A stretch of 64,000 nucleotides of DNA from CBDATB01 sp965199745 (GTDB lineage Bacteria; Bacteroidota; Bacteroidia; Cytophagales; Flammeovirgaceae): contig CBDATB010000015.1 in the NCBI GenBank assembly GCA_965199745.1, forward strand, positions 372,001 to 436,000, given 5' to 3'. The translations under genes and the position numbers were made by a program. Positions 18,733 to 27,306 of this stretch are shown here, piece by piece. Under the pieces are notes generated by a model. That model had not been told where the DNA came from, ran no database searches, and saw nothing but the letters and a program-made list of their open reading frames with translations. Numbering within the stretch: position 1 is the stretch's first letter; each line of letters opens with the position of its first letter.

Positions 18733-18978
18733 ATCAGTACAAAATTAATGAATTATAGCTATCTTAACAGCAGTATACTAAAGTATCATTGGGATGAAGC
18801 CAAGTCCAAAATCAACGATTTAAAAAATAAAATCAAATCAAAAGAACAAGAAGATTAGATACAAGCACAAGTGGCAGATAGTGTTGAGGCTTATACAGGA
18901 TATATAGAAAAATATCCTGTAGGTAGCTTTTATGCCAAAGCAATGTTCAGATTAAAGCAACTCCAAGCAGGTAAATAA
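18733..18978 (+). pseudogene. In-frame decayed tail of the pseudo-caspase gene
   Basis: The frame of the upstream gene continues after its TAA (18730-18732) with coding-like sequence, one more in-frame stop (TAG 18856-18858) and a natural end at TAA 18976-18978. The second part reads DSVEAYTGYIEKYPVGSFYAKA, clearly a third copy of the ~36-residue repeat found twice in the upstream protein. The ancestral product was therefore about 793 residues. The two stops look like point nonsense mutations rather than indels. Confidence 0.7.
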
Positions 18979-19028
18979 TAAATAGCATGATCGTGTGCTG
19001 ATATATCAGTTAAGCTAAAAGTCAAAAA

Positions 19029-20315
19029 ATGAGTCAAAGAGATAACTCACTGCACACAACAGATTGGGCAGTCGTCTTATTGTACTTTGCTATGGTTATT
19101 TTCGGTTGGGTAAGTATTTACGCTGCCGATTATGACCCACAAACACAGAAAAGTATTTTTGATACGAGTACCTATGCAGGTAAGCATCTTATCAGGGTTA
19201 TTGGATCCTTGTTTTTAATTTTAATTATTGCACTGAGTAACTTGAAGTTTTATAATTCTTTTGCTTACCCCATATACATTTTTTTTATTCTGCTGCTCAT
19301 CCTAGTTTTAGTGTTTGGTAAGGAAGTGGCCGGCTCCAAATCATGGTTTGACTTGGGTTTTATTAGAATGCAGCCTGCCGAGTTTACCAAATTTGCCACA
19401 GCCTTGGCAATCGCCCGTTTTTTAGAAGATCCGAGTATAAAAGTCAAAAAAACAAAAAATTACCTTTTTCTTTTCCTTATTATTTCAGCCCCCATTATTT
19501 TAATTATTTTACAAGGAGATACGGGGTCTGCCTTAATATATTTTGCTTTCATTGTTGTATTTTATCGCGAGGGTTTATCCTCTTTTTTTATGTTTTTTGG
19601 TTTTTTCTTGATTATCATTTTTATAGCTACTCTCTTTTTGCTAGAAAAGTATTTTACTTACTTGGTGGGAGCAATATTGGCAATCGGTATGTTGGTAATG
19701 GTATTTTTGCAAAAGCAAAGCTGGAATAAATTATTGCTAATTACTGCTTCAACAGCCTTAGGACTATTTTTTGTTTTTTCCTTTAGTTTTATATTGACAG
19801 ATGTATTGAAAGAGCATCAAAGAAAAAGAATTGAAGTGTTCATTAATCCGAGTTTAGATCCCTTAGGTTATGGATACCAAACTACCCAATCGAAAATTGC
19901 TATTGGTTCGGGTGGTCTAATTGGCAAAGGCTTTTTACAAGGCACACAAACCAAATTTGAATTTGTACCAGAACAAACCACCGATTTTATTTTTTGTACC
20001 ATTGGCGAGGAAAGCGGGTGGGTGGGTAGTGTGGTACTTATCGCCTTATTTACTACACTGCTGTTTCGTTTAATTCATTTATCTGAACGGCAGCACTCCC
20101 GATTTGCCAGAGTGTATGGCTATGGAGTAACTGCTTTGTTATTCTTGCATTTTACCATTAATATTGGTATGACCATTGGTTTATTGCCTGTAATCGGCAT
20201 ACCTTTGCCATTCTTCAGTTATGGCGGTTCTTCTTTGTGGGCTTTTACTATTTTGCTTTTTATTTTTATTAAAATGGATGCACACCGCTACCAAGTTTTC
20301 ACCCGGCTAGCATGA
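19029..20315 (+). CDS. rodA: Rod shape-determining SEDS glycosyltransferase RodA
   Basis: 428 residues with about ten membrane helices. SEDS polymerases link lipid II into glycan strands and RodA works with PBP2 in elongation. Diagnostic segments: GSKSWFDLGFIRMQPAEFTKFATALAIARFL (given here as its key residues GSKSW, QPAEF), GDTGSALIYFAF, GYGYQTTQSKIAIGSGGL, FVPEQTTDFIFCTIGEE and the terminal PLPFFSYGGSSLWAF. The FVPEQTTDF motif favours RodA over FtsW. An Asp in the large extracellular loop corresponds to the catalytic region. The gene starts 50 bases after the decayed caspase tail. The partner PBP2/mreBCD genes are not in the window. Confidence 0.92.
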   Translation: MSQRDNSLHTTDWAVVLLYFAMVIFGWVSIYAADYDPQTQKSIFDTSTYAGKHLIRVIGSLFLILIIALSNLKFYNSFAYPIYIFFILLLILVLVFGKEVAGSKSWFDLGFIRMQPAEFTKFATALAIARFLEDPSIKVKKTKNYLFLFLIISAPIILIILQGDTGSALIYFAFIVVFYREGLSSFFMFFGFFLIIIFIATLFLLEKYFTYLVGAILAIGMLVMVFLQKQSWNKLLLITASTALGLFFVFSFSFILTDVLKEHQRKRIEVFINPSLDPLGYGYQTTQSKIAIGSGGLIGKGFLQGTQTKFEFVPEQTTDFIFCTIGEESGWVGSVVLIALFTTLLFRLIHLSERQHSRFARVYGYGVTALLFLHFTINIGMTIGLLPVIGIPLPFFSYGGSSLWAFTILLFIFIKMDAHRYQVFTRLA

Positions 20316-20372
20316 GTACACGTTTACAAAAAATAAATTAATATTGAATTATGTGATTAAATACGTACACAA

Positions 20373-21179
20373 ATGATATTAAATCTAAGAAATCCATTGG
20401 CCGTTTTTGACTTAGAAACCACAGGCACTGATATTATTAAAGATAGAATTATTGAAATTTCTATTATCAAAGTGATGCCCAACGGTGACAAACATGTATA
20501 TACTCAAAAAATAAACCCTACTATTCCTATTCCGCAGGAAAGTAGTGATATTCATCGTATTTATGATAAAGACGTAAAAAATATGCCTACTTTTAAGCAA
20601 GTAGCTCACAAAGTAGCCCAGATGCTCAAAGGCTGCGACCTATCGGGTTACAATATCCTAAAATTTGATATTCCGCTATTAGTAGAAGAATTTCTGAGGG
20701 CTAATATTGCTTTTGAAGTAAAAAATCGTAAAATGGTGGATGTACAAAAAATATTTTACTTAATGGAGCCGCGTACCTTATCGGCAGCATATAAATTTTA
20801 TTGTGGAAAAACACTGGAAGATGCCCATTCTGCCGAATCCGATGCATTAGCTAGTTTTGAGGTGTTGAATGCGCAAATTGCCAAGTACGAAAACACTAGC
20901 ATCAATGATAAAAATAACCAACCCCACCAACCGATTAAGAACGATATGAAGGCACTTAGTGAAATTACTATGTCAAACTTGGTCGATTTGCCCGGAAAAA
21001 TGGTTTATAACAGCCAAGGTGTGCCAGTATTTAATTTTGGTAAGCATAAGAATAAACCCGTATTAGAAGTGTTAAGGAAAGAGCCACAATATTATGACTG
21101 GATAATGAAAAATGACTTTGCACTCCACACCAAAAAGAAACTTACAGAAATTAAATTAAGCGAGTTTAATCAACAGTAA
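20373..21179 (+). CDS. DnaQ-like 3'-5' exonuclease (DNA polymerase III epsilon-type)
   Basis: 268 residues. DEDDh exonuclease motifs are ExoI FDLETTG (Asp13, Glu15), ExoII GYNILKFDIPLL and ExoIII HSAESDALAS (His and Asp). It is followed by an ~70-residue C-terminal domain with VFNFGKHKNKPVLEVL and YYDWIMKNDF, a small module often attached to bacteroidotal epsilon-type exonucleases. It would proofread during replication or act in repair; which of several DnaQ paralogues this is cannot be told. It lies 57 bases downstream of rodA on the same strand. Confidence 0.85.
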   Translation: MILNLRNPLAVFDLETTGTDIIKDRIIEISIIKVMPNGDKHVYTQKINPTIPIPQESSDIHRIYDKDVKNMPTFKQVAHKVAQMLKGCDLSGYNILKFDIPLLVEEFLRANIAFEVKNRKMVDVQKIFYLMEPRTLSAAYKFYCGKTLEDAHSAESDALASFEVLNAQIAKYENTSINDKNNQPHQPIKNDMKALSEITMSNLVDLPGKMVYNSQGVPVFNFGKHKNKPVLEVLRKEPQYYDWIMKNDFALHTKKKLTEIKLSEFNQQ

Positions 21180-21194
21180 CAGCAATTATAGAAA

Positions 21195-21317
21195 CTATAC
21201 ACGAAAACCTATTACTGAGATAGCATCTGTCTGCTCGGCACTACCTTCCCATTTCATAGTCATAAATGCTCCCAGAACGCTGTGTCCTGTACAGTCGGCA
21301 ACTACAAGTACCGTGTG
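21195..21317 (-). pseudogene. Internally deleted remnant of a SpoIIE-type phosphatase gene
   Basis: The minus strand reads TVLVVADCTGHSVLGAFMT joined directly in frame to MKWEGSAEQTDAISVIGFRV and a stop. The first part is the PP2C metal-binding motif (DCTGHGVPGAFMT in the intact neighbour), the second the very C-terminus (KGDEEQTDDVLVVGF in the neighbour). About 200 residues between them have been lost. It is a decayed tandem paralogue of the adjacent receiver-SpoIIE gene. The following 300 bases (21318-21620) hold nothing I recognise. Confidence 0.7.
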
Positions 21318-21620
21318 GCATTAGTGCCATCTTTCTTCTTCCGTCTACACTTTTTACTATGCTTTGAGTATGGTCAAACACTTGAGTTGGAGTATTGCTC
21401 GGTCATAATACGCTGACTAAGCTTTGGATAGAAAGGCAGTTTTTTGCAATAGCAGCATAAAAAATAATTTTTAATTTCAGTTTGGCATAAATGGCTTTCT
21501 CTTATACCAAGCGGGAGCAAGACACGCAAGCATAATGATTAAACTTTTGATTTTACAAGAGAAGACAAGTATTTTTTCTCAAATCGGACTCACTATCGCT
21601 TTGTGTGCTTATGTAGTAGA

Positions 21621-21890
21621 TCATGCACAAAAACCAACCACCAAAACGTCGTCAGTTTGCTCTTCATCACCTTTCCAGTTTTTAAATTCTTCTGCCAGTA
21701 GTAGTTTTTGTTTGTCTATTTGCAACTGCCCAATACGCCCAATAAGTTCTCTAAACCTGCCGATCATATATTTCTTTTTTTTACTACCATAGCCGCCGAA
21801 TTGGTCTGCATAGCCATCAGAAGAAAGATAATAGGTACCTTGTGTTTGCATACGCATACGATGGACTTCAAAAGTTTTATTTTTTATCGT
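21621..21890 (-). pseudogene. Detached C-terminal part of the SpoIIE-type phosphatase
   Basis: The frame NKTFEVHRMRMQTQGTYYL, SSDGYADQFGG, RFRELIGRIGQL, WKGDEEQTDDVLVVGF is the missing PP2C C-terminus, including the metal-binding Asp residues (SDGYADQ, TDD). It belongs directly after the stop-terminated product at 21877. One extra A in the A6 run near 21882-21889 explains the break: with five As, DKNKTFEVH reads straight through. Without this part the phosphatase cannot be active. Confidence 0.8.
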
Positions 21891-23286
21891 ATCTGGTATA
21901 TCCTATGGCAGAGCGTGAACCTTTTATTTGTTTTACGCCTTCTGCATTGACAAAATAAATTGGTCTTTTGGCTCCTGCATATAACAATTCTTTATTGATA
22001 TGATCAAATACGACGATGCCGGCGTCCATTCCCCCTTGTAGTTCATATTTCCCATCGCTTGAACGCAAGGCTTCTGATACTTTTTTGTCTAATTGTGCGA
22101 AAATTATTCCTGGATTGATTACTTTGGCTTCAATAACTATTTCTTTAAGAAATATACTTCCCATAATGGTCATGAAGGCACCCGGTACACCATGACCTGT
22201 GCAATCTCCTACCACGAGTATTGTTTTATCGATGCCTTTTTGTCTGTCCTTCATATCAGCAGCCCAGTAGAAATCGCCACTTACAATGTCTTTGGGTTGG
22301 TAGTAAATGAAGGAACAGGGTAACTTTGTTTTTAATAGTTTTTCATGAGAAAATAAGGCTACTTGTATTCTCTTGGCATAATTAATACTTTTAGTAATAT
22401 TTTGATTTTTTCTGTCGAGAAGTGTCTTCTGTTGCTGTGAATCAGCATATAGGTTGGCATGGTTAATAGAAATAGCTAATTGAGAGGCTAGAATTTCTAT
22501 TATGTAAAGTTCTGTTTCATCAATTGGTGTTTTTGAGTAGGCATTCTCAAGATAAATATATCCAAAGATTATATCTGATTTTTTTAGTGAAAGTAAGGCA
22601 TTATATGATCTCTGTGTAAAACTGTCTATATGTATTATTTTATGTAAAACTTCTTGAAAAATTGCTGTGTTACTTACTTTTCGTAATGTAAAATATTTTT
22701 GGTTTTTAAATACTGTTTCATACAGCACCATGTGTGTGCGTTCTATATTGGTACTTTTGTATAATATATTAGCAAAGCAGTTGATCAGCGGTTCAAAATC
22801 AATTTCTGAAGATAATTCCTGTGTAGCTTGATTAATTGATTTGAGGATTTGGTTACTTTTGTGCGATTCTAAAAGTTGAATTTTCTGAATGTAGCTTTGT
22901 GCTGCTTGCTTAATCGTGAGCATTAAGTCTTCGAGCTGCCAAGGCTTGCTTATATAGCGATATAGCCCACCTCTATTAATGGCATTTTGCACGGCTTGCA
23001 AGCTGGCTTGCCCCGATAATAATATTTTAGGAACTTCGGGTTTTATTTTATTAATTTCTATCAGCAGTTCATCGCCTGACATTTTGGGCATGAGTTGGTC
23101 GGTTACTACTACTGCTAGCTCAGAGTCTTTATCTTGTTCCAATTCTTTGATCAGATCTAGGGCTTCAAGAGCATTGTCAGCCAGTTCAACATCAAAATCA
23201 TCACCCAATACCCTAAGAATATTTTCTTCTAATGTTTCGAGGATTGATTTTTCATCATCTACACATAATATAATAGGACGCAGCAT
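21877..23286 (-). CDS. Response regulator with GAF-like and SpoIIE phosphatase domains (truncated by frameshift)
   Basis: The 469-residue product has an N-terminal receiver domain (ILCVDDEKSILETL; phospho-Asp63 in VVTDQLMPKMSGDE; ISKPW lysine). A helix/GAF-like region (about 145-290) contains IEILASQLAISINHANLY. The start of a SpoIIE/PP2C phosphatase domain shows the PKDIVSGDFYWAAD and VVGDCTGHGVPGAFMTIMG motifs. The reading frame stops at YTRYDKK inside the phosphatase; the rest lies in another frame at 21621-21890, so the full-length gene would encode about 555 residues. It would dephosphorylate a STAS protein such as that at 2037. It is downstream of the receiver and kinase genes on the same strand. 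Confidence 0.82.
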   Translation of the reverse strand: MLRPIILCVDDEKSILETLEENILRVLGDDFDVELADNALEALDLIKELEQDKDSELAVVVTDQLMPKMSGDELLIEINKIKPEVPKILLSGQASLQAVQNAINRGGLYRYISKPWQLEDLMLTIKQAAQSYIQKIQLLESHKSNQILKSINQATQELSSEIDFEPLINCFANILYKSTNIERTHMVLYETVFKNQKYFTLRKVSNTAIFQEVLHKIIHIDSFTQRSYNALLSLKKSDIIFGYIYLENAYSKTPIDETELYIIEILASQLAISINHANLYADSQQQKTLLDRKNQNITKSINYAKRIQVALFSHEKLLKTKLPCSFIYYQPKDIVSGDFYWAADMKDRQKGIDKTILVVGDCTGHGVPGAFMTIMGSIFLKEIVIEAKVINPGIIFAQLDKKVSEALRSSDGKYELQGGMDAGIVVFDHINKELLYAGAKRPIYFVNAEGVKQIKGSRSAIGYTRYDKK

Positions 23287-23363
23287 AGGTTTTTTGCATT
23301 AAGTGCAAAGCATTTGCTCGTATAAACAAAATAGAATGGACCATTTTAGGTTAGAACAAGTGC

Positions 23364-23765
23364 TTACTCCTCTGAAGAGGCTACTAATAAGTTTAGTTTA
23401 TCTCGTAAATGCTGGGAGTTCCAAGGTTTTTGAATATACGAACTCAAATCGGCATTTTTATAGGCGTTATCTACTGCATGGGGGGGGGCTTGCCCAGTTA
23501 ATAGTATTTTTCGTACTTGGGGGTATTTTCGGTGTACATTAACTAAAAATTCGTCTCCTTTCATACCGGGCATCAACCAGTCGCTAATCAATAGAACGAT
23601 ACTAAAACCATCTACAAGCAAATCTTCAATTACTTCAAGTGCTTCTTGGGCACTTTCGGCAGTTTCGTAGAGATATTTATCGCCAAACATAGTTATGAGC
23701 TGTTGCTCAAGTGTGTCTAATATTGGTTTTTCATCATCTACACACAAAATAGCTTTTTTCATCAT
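23364..23765 (-). CDS. Single-domain response regulator (receiver)
   Basis: 133 residues, one CheY-like receiver domain and nothing else. Acidic pocket AILCVDDEKPILDTL (Asp10, Asp11), phospho-acceptor Asp62 in ISDWLMPGMKGDEF, Thr in LLTGQAPP and Lys in YIQKPWN. It resembles the receiver of the neighbouring SpoIIE protein, suggesting local duplication. Encoded between the histidine kinase (112 bases upstream) and the receiver-SpoIIE gene (77 bases downstream), all on the minus strand, so it probably relays phosphate within this signalling block. It has no output domain. Confidence 0.85.
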   Translation of the reverse strand: MMKKAILCVDDEKPILDTLEQQLITMFGDKYLYETAESAQEALEVIEDLLVDGFSIVLLISDWLMPGMKGDEFLVNVHRKYPQVRKILLTGQAPPHAVDNAYKNADLSSYIQKPWNSQHLRDKLNLLVASSEE

Positions 23766-23877
23766 TTCATTTTTCTTAAATAATTTCTTCGATAGAGAGG
23801 GATTTAGTGTATATTTTTAATAAAATTAAACTAAAAGATTTTTTTAATCAATAAAGGTAGAAAAATGTATTAGCATT

Positions 23878-25590
23878 TTACATGCGAGTACCTGCCATCT
23901 GCATGATTTTTTCACTCGCAGCAGCCAATGGAAGCACAACACGGAAACATGTGTGTCCCGGTTTAGACTCAATACGTATTTCACCATTGTGTTTTTTGAT
24001 AATCTTACGGCAAATACCCAAGCCCAAGCCTGACCCCATTCCCTGTTTTTTAGTTGTAAAGAAAGGTTCAAATATTTTTTCCTGTAAGTCCTGCGCAATG
24101 CCACTACCCGAATCGATGATTTCTACCACTGCTTTTTCTGCTTTTTTAAAAATGTTAATCTTCAAATTGCCCTGATAATCCATCGCATGAATGGCATTTT
24201 GGATAATATTGGTCCATACTTGATCCAACTGGTCAGGTAAACCCATCACTATAATACTACCCTCACTGTCTGAAAAGTTCCTTTCTAATACAATACCTTT
24301 CTTCATCTGGTTGTAATACAGGGTTAACACTGTTTCTAAGCCTTGTACTACGTTACACCTCATCATATCCTCTTGATTGCTATGGTAGGCATAATTTTTC
24401 AAGGCAAACACAATCTTTTGCATTTTACTAACAGCAGATTTTGTGTTGTTTGTATTAGTGCCAATTTTCCCTAATTGTATTACCGCTTTCAGCATTTCGT
24501 CACGGTTTTGGTCCTCAAATATTTGCCGATATTTTTCTAAGTCCGAGATCAAACCTACTCTAACTAGTTCTTGTGCCAATAAACGAGTATTTTCAATACC
24601 ATATTCTTTCAATTGGGCATCTATTTTTTTCCGACAGATACGCTCCTCTCGCGTAGACAATATTTTTTTAGAATTCACCCCTTTCACAATATGTTCTATC
24701 ATAGAAAAAAAAATATTTTCAATATCTTTTGACAGGTTTTTATAAGTGCTAGGTAAATCATTAACAACAAAAGATACTACATTTTCTAGGTTGACTATTG
24801 AACCGTTAATTACACCCAAAGGGGTATTGATTTCATGGGCAATACCACTAATAAGACCACCTAAAGAAGCCATCTTTTCTTTTTCTACTAATTCCTCTTG
24901 TGCTTTTTCTAAATCAATTTTCTGTTTATGTAGGGTTTGATTCATTTTTTTCATTGCATAAATTGCCTGGCGTTGTTGATTGATAAAATAATTGGCTAAA
25001 AAGAAAAATATTATTCCAACCATAGAAAAATTAAACAGAAATAAGCCCTCCTGAATATTTTTATTTTTTAACTGCGCGGGGGCAAATTGCGCAAAAAAAT
25101 CATTGAGATGAATCGTAAGTACGGTAAAGATTAAAAAAATAGCTAACCACCCAAATACATATCTGCCTTCGTAAAAAGTTAGGCAGGCAACCACTGTCAA
25201 TAAAGACCATAGAATAACCATGCCGGTATAGATGCCGCCCCCTAAAATTGCCTGAAAAATAAATGGAAGTGATATACTGGCAAGCCCCTGAACAAAAACT
25301 ACACCATGAATAAACAGCCTCTTATTAAGTAAGAGTAGGTTGACAAGCCAGAGAATTATATAACCAAAAGGGATTAGTGCGGCAAATCTGAGATTGAAAT
25401 ACAGACACAGACACCCCCATATAAATGCACCTATAGACAGCATGCTTGCAAAAAATAAAAAAGGCAACGATTTACTAGGAGAAATACTCGGCACTAGCTT
25501 TTTAGATAAATCGTTAATGAGTCGACTAATAGTAAGAGTAAGCATTTTGTTTTCAGAGTGTTTGTATAGAGAATAACTAATTTGCCTCAA
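23878..25590 (-). CDS. Membrane sensor histidine kinase
   Basis: 570 residues. Six membrane helices (about 43-205) form an MASE-like sensor without a large periplasmic domain. A short coiled coil (HKQKIDLEKAQEELVEKEKM) leads to the HisKA segment SLGGLISGIAHEINTPLG with phospho-acceptor His252. An ~180-residue insert-rich region precedes the catalytic domain. The ATPase domain has N box WTNIIQNAIHAMD, G1 IIDSGSGI, F box FEPFFTTK and G2 GSGLGLGICRKI. It heads the kinase/receiver/receiver-SpoIIE block and probably phosphorylates both receivers. The signal sensed is unknown. Start ATG 25590 is assumed; ATG 25545 is possible. Confidence 0.85.
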   Translation of the reverse strand: MRQISYSLYKHSENKMLTLTISRLINDLSKKLVPSISPSKSLPFLFFASMLSIGAFIWGCLCLYFNLRFAALIPFGYIILWLVNLLLLNKRLFIHGVVFVQGLASISLPFIFQAILGGGIYTGMVILWSLLTVVACLTFYEGRYVFGWLAIFLIFTVLTIHLNDFFAQFAPAQLKNKNIQEGLFLFNFSMVGIIFFFLANYFINQQRQAIYAMKKMNQTLHKQKIDLEKAQEELVEKEKMASLGGLISGIAHEINTPLGVINGSIVNLENVVSFVVNDLPSTYKNLSKDIENIFFSMIEHIVKGVNSKKILSTREERICRKKIDAQLKEYGIENTRLLAQELVRVGLISDLEKYRQIFEDQNRDEMLKAVIQLGKIGTNTNNTKSAVSKMQKIVFALKNYAYHSNQEDMMRCNVVQGLETVLTLYYNQMKKGIVLERNFSDSEGSIIVMGLPDQLDQVWTNIIQNAIHAMDYQGNLKINIFKKAEKAVVEIIDSGSGIAQDLQEKIFEPFFTTKKQGMGSGLGLGICRKIIKKHNGEIRIESKPGHTCFRVVLPLAAASEKIMQMAGTRM

Positions 25591-25913
25591 AGAAAGATAA
25601 AAAAAATTATTAAAACAAAGGATAGTAAACTAGCTCTGTAGTTATTTTTGAGCATATTATAACACCTTTGTAACCGATGTTGCACGGCAGCAGTTTAGCC
25701 TGAACTTTTCAGGTAAAACGTCTTTATGAAGTTTACAAACCAATTTACATAAACCGTTTGACCTTGTAGAGTTAATTCATTTCAAAGAAAAAAAGCAAGC
25801 AACTTATCGCCAAATTGCGCAGGGCAGTCCTTTTTCGATTAAAAAAATCACTTAGCAATGCAGAAAATAATGCCTTTTTAGTTGAAAAGATGCTATCATA
25901 AGACTGTATAATG
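25591..25913. other. Intergenic stretch with a possible transposase fragment
   Basis: Upstream of the kinase gene and before repeat E1. A short plus frame around 25770-25853 reads EKKQATYRQIAQGSPFSIKKIT before a stop, which vaguely resembles the helix-turn-helix start of an IS transposase. This is too short to call. Nothing else recognised. Confidence 0.3.
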
Positions 25914-26710
25914 TATATTCGGTAAAACGAAAAAACCTAAAAACGAAAAACCAATTATCCAATTTTAAGCACTTATTAAACGTTATTATCAGGGCTAAAA
26001 TTCATGCTGATTACCTCTGTTTTCATTGGGTTATCAACAGTTGCAACACTCACTTTAGTCTTAAAAGAAATTTGCTTCCAGCCATTTTTTTCAGCATATC
26101 CACTCAATATATCAGAAGGATAGCTGCTAAGTACAAATCTACCCTTCAAATTTCCTAACAATACCAAAAGGATTTCAAAATCATTTTCACTGTAGCCATC
26201 ATGGTACTTCATAGTTGAGTTGAAATATGGCGGTCCAAGTAAAATAAAGTATTTTTTGTATCCGTCTTCGAAATTACACCCAAAGCATCTCTGCAGAATA
26301 TCTGCGCATTTTCAAGCCTCTTCAAATAGATTTCATTGAATGCTTCTTTTTTGTTCATGAAACGAACTGATTGACGTTTGTACCTTGAAACCCCCAAAGA
26401 AGTCAAATCACTTACAAAGGATTGATTAGTGAGTAGAAAAAATGCCGCAGCTCTATCTAAATTGCTGTAATTTGCCGAGTTCAAATATACCTGCCTCGCC
26501 TCTGAAATTCACTTTCAGAATGTAGAATACAAGAAATTTCATCTCTCAGCTCCGAAAAACGACATAAAATACCTGTTCAAACCGAGCAAAAAAAGTAATA
26601 TAAAAATATAGCAAAAATTGACAGAAAAGTATTATAAATAGATTCTTTTGTTTAGAACAAATTAGGTAATTCAAGCATTGAAACAAGCTACAATAAGTAT
26701 TTTTTCAACT
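25914..26710 (-). repeat. Repeat E1, copy a (methylase-remnant element)
   Basis: About 797 bp nearly identical, in the same orientation, to 48069-48865 (offset 22155); the one difference I noticed is T/C in the terminal AATAAG(T/C)ATTTTTT. One end (25914 side) begins CGGTAAAACG-type sequence after TATATT, followed by a tail shared with E2: 25960-25992 matches 38269-38301, including CACTTATTAAACGTTATTAT, with about two differences. The other end (26670-26710) is shared with R2. It carries no transposase. The copies insert behind unrelated genes (histidine kinase region; nrdB). Confidence 0.9.
25976..26484 (-). pseudogene. D12-class DNA adenine methylase remnant, frameshifted in DPPY (copy a)
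   Basis: Two abutting frames (26209-26484 and 25976-26212) together read like the C-terminal half of a D12-class N6-adenine methyltransferase: SNLDRAAAFFLLTNQSF, IFCRDALGVI, NTLFYLD, then HDGYSENDFEILL and GRFVLSSYPSDIL. At the junction the DNA reads TTG GAC CGC CAT; with one extra C it becomes LDPPYFNS, the catalytic motif IV. So a single C is missing inside DPPY. The N-terminal S-adenosylmethionine-binding motif (GGK/FxGxG) is absent as well. The remnant is duplicated exactly at 48131-48639, lesion included. Confidence 0.85.
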
Positions 26711-26907
26711 GAAAATGGGTTTTAGTGGCTGTAGAGGGCTAAAATCGCTTTATGGAAGTGTTAATTTTGCACTAGTAAGGTTCACTTTTTGAAGTTGGGC
26801 GTATGAGGTATATATAAGCATTTTTTGCGTAAGTAGGTGATTTTCAATACTTTCTGAGATTATGTCTTCTCTTCCTTATAATGGCCTTTTGGATCTACCC
26901 CTTATAC
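26670..26907 (+). repeat. Repeat R2, copy a (leader/promoter-like)
   Basis: About 240 bp similar to 39691-39928 (same orientation) and, for its second two thirds, to 38058-38222 (inverted). Shared landmarks: GGTTCACTTTTTGAAG, GGGCGTATGAGGTATAT, GCGTAAGTAGGT, TTTTCAATACTTT. It contains TAATTTTG (26762-26769), a match to the Bacteroidota -7 box. No ORF is conserved among copies. Its first 41 bases are also the end of E1. Confidence 0.8.
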
Positions 26908-27306
26908 ATAAAAAGGCTGACAGTTATTATGTTCAATAAAAAACTTTAACTCCAATCAAAGAAGTACGAGGTAGTTATTTGACTTAAAGAATTGAACGGT
27001 AGAACATTACAGTGATTGACGGGGGAATATCCAAAGCAAGACAATGTCTATCACACGCTCATTGATGAGTAGTTATTCCTCCTATCTGAATTAGGGTGAG
27101 GTGGAAAGATTAGAGCCTTTGCCATTAAAAAGTGGTGCCGTTTTTCTTATTCATTTCTTGATGTATGATAGCTGTTATCAATATTTACCTGTTTTACTTC
27201 ATCTGAACAGTTCACATTTTCGTTGTGGAAAAAGTCCAATACTCATTTACAACCCACACGAGTATACTTCCTAAATAAAAGGCAAAATTCGCACATATCG
27301 TCCTAT
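26908..27306. other. Intergenic DNA downstream of pnp with no recognisable gene
   Basis: Between R2a and the pnp stop. All frames are closed by frequent stops. It could be scar tissue of an older insertion, but I see no motif to prove it. Confidence 0.4.

Noticed and set aside
25960..25992. Shared tail as a classical integron attC site
   Set aside because: I cannot find the GTTRRRY/RYYYAAC core pair or a long attC-type fold, and no integron integrase is in the window.
25914..26710. E1 as a functional restriction-modification or orphan methylase locus
   Set aside because: The methylase lacks its N-terminal SAM-binding part and is frameshifted in DPPY; no endonuclease gene is near.
26908..27306. 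Degraded IS between R2a and pnp
   Set aside because: No frame gives a transposase motif; stops are frequent in all frames.
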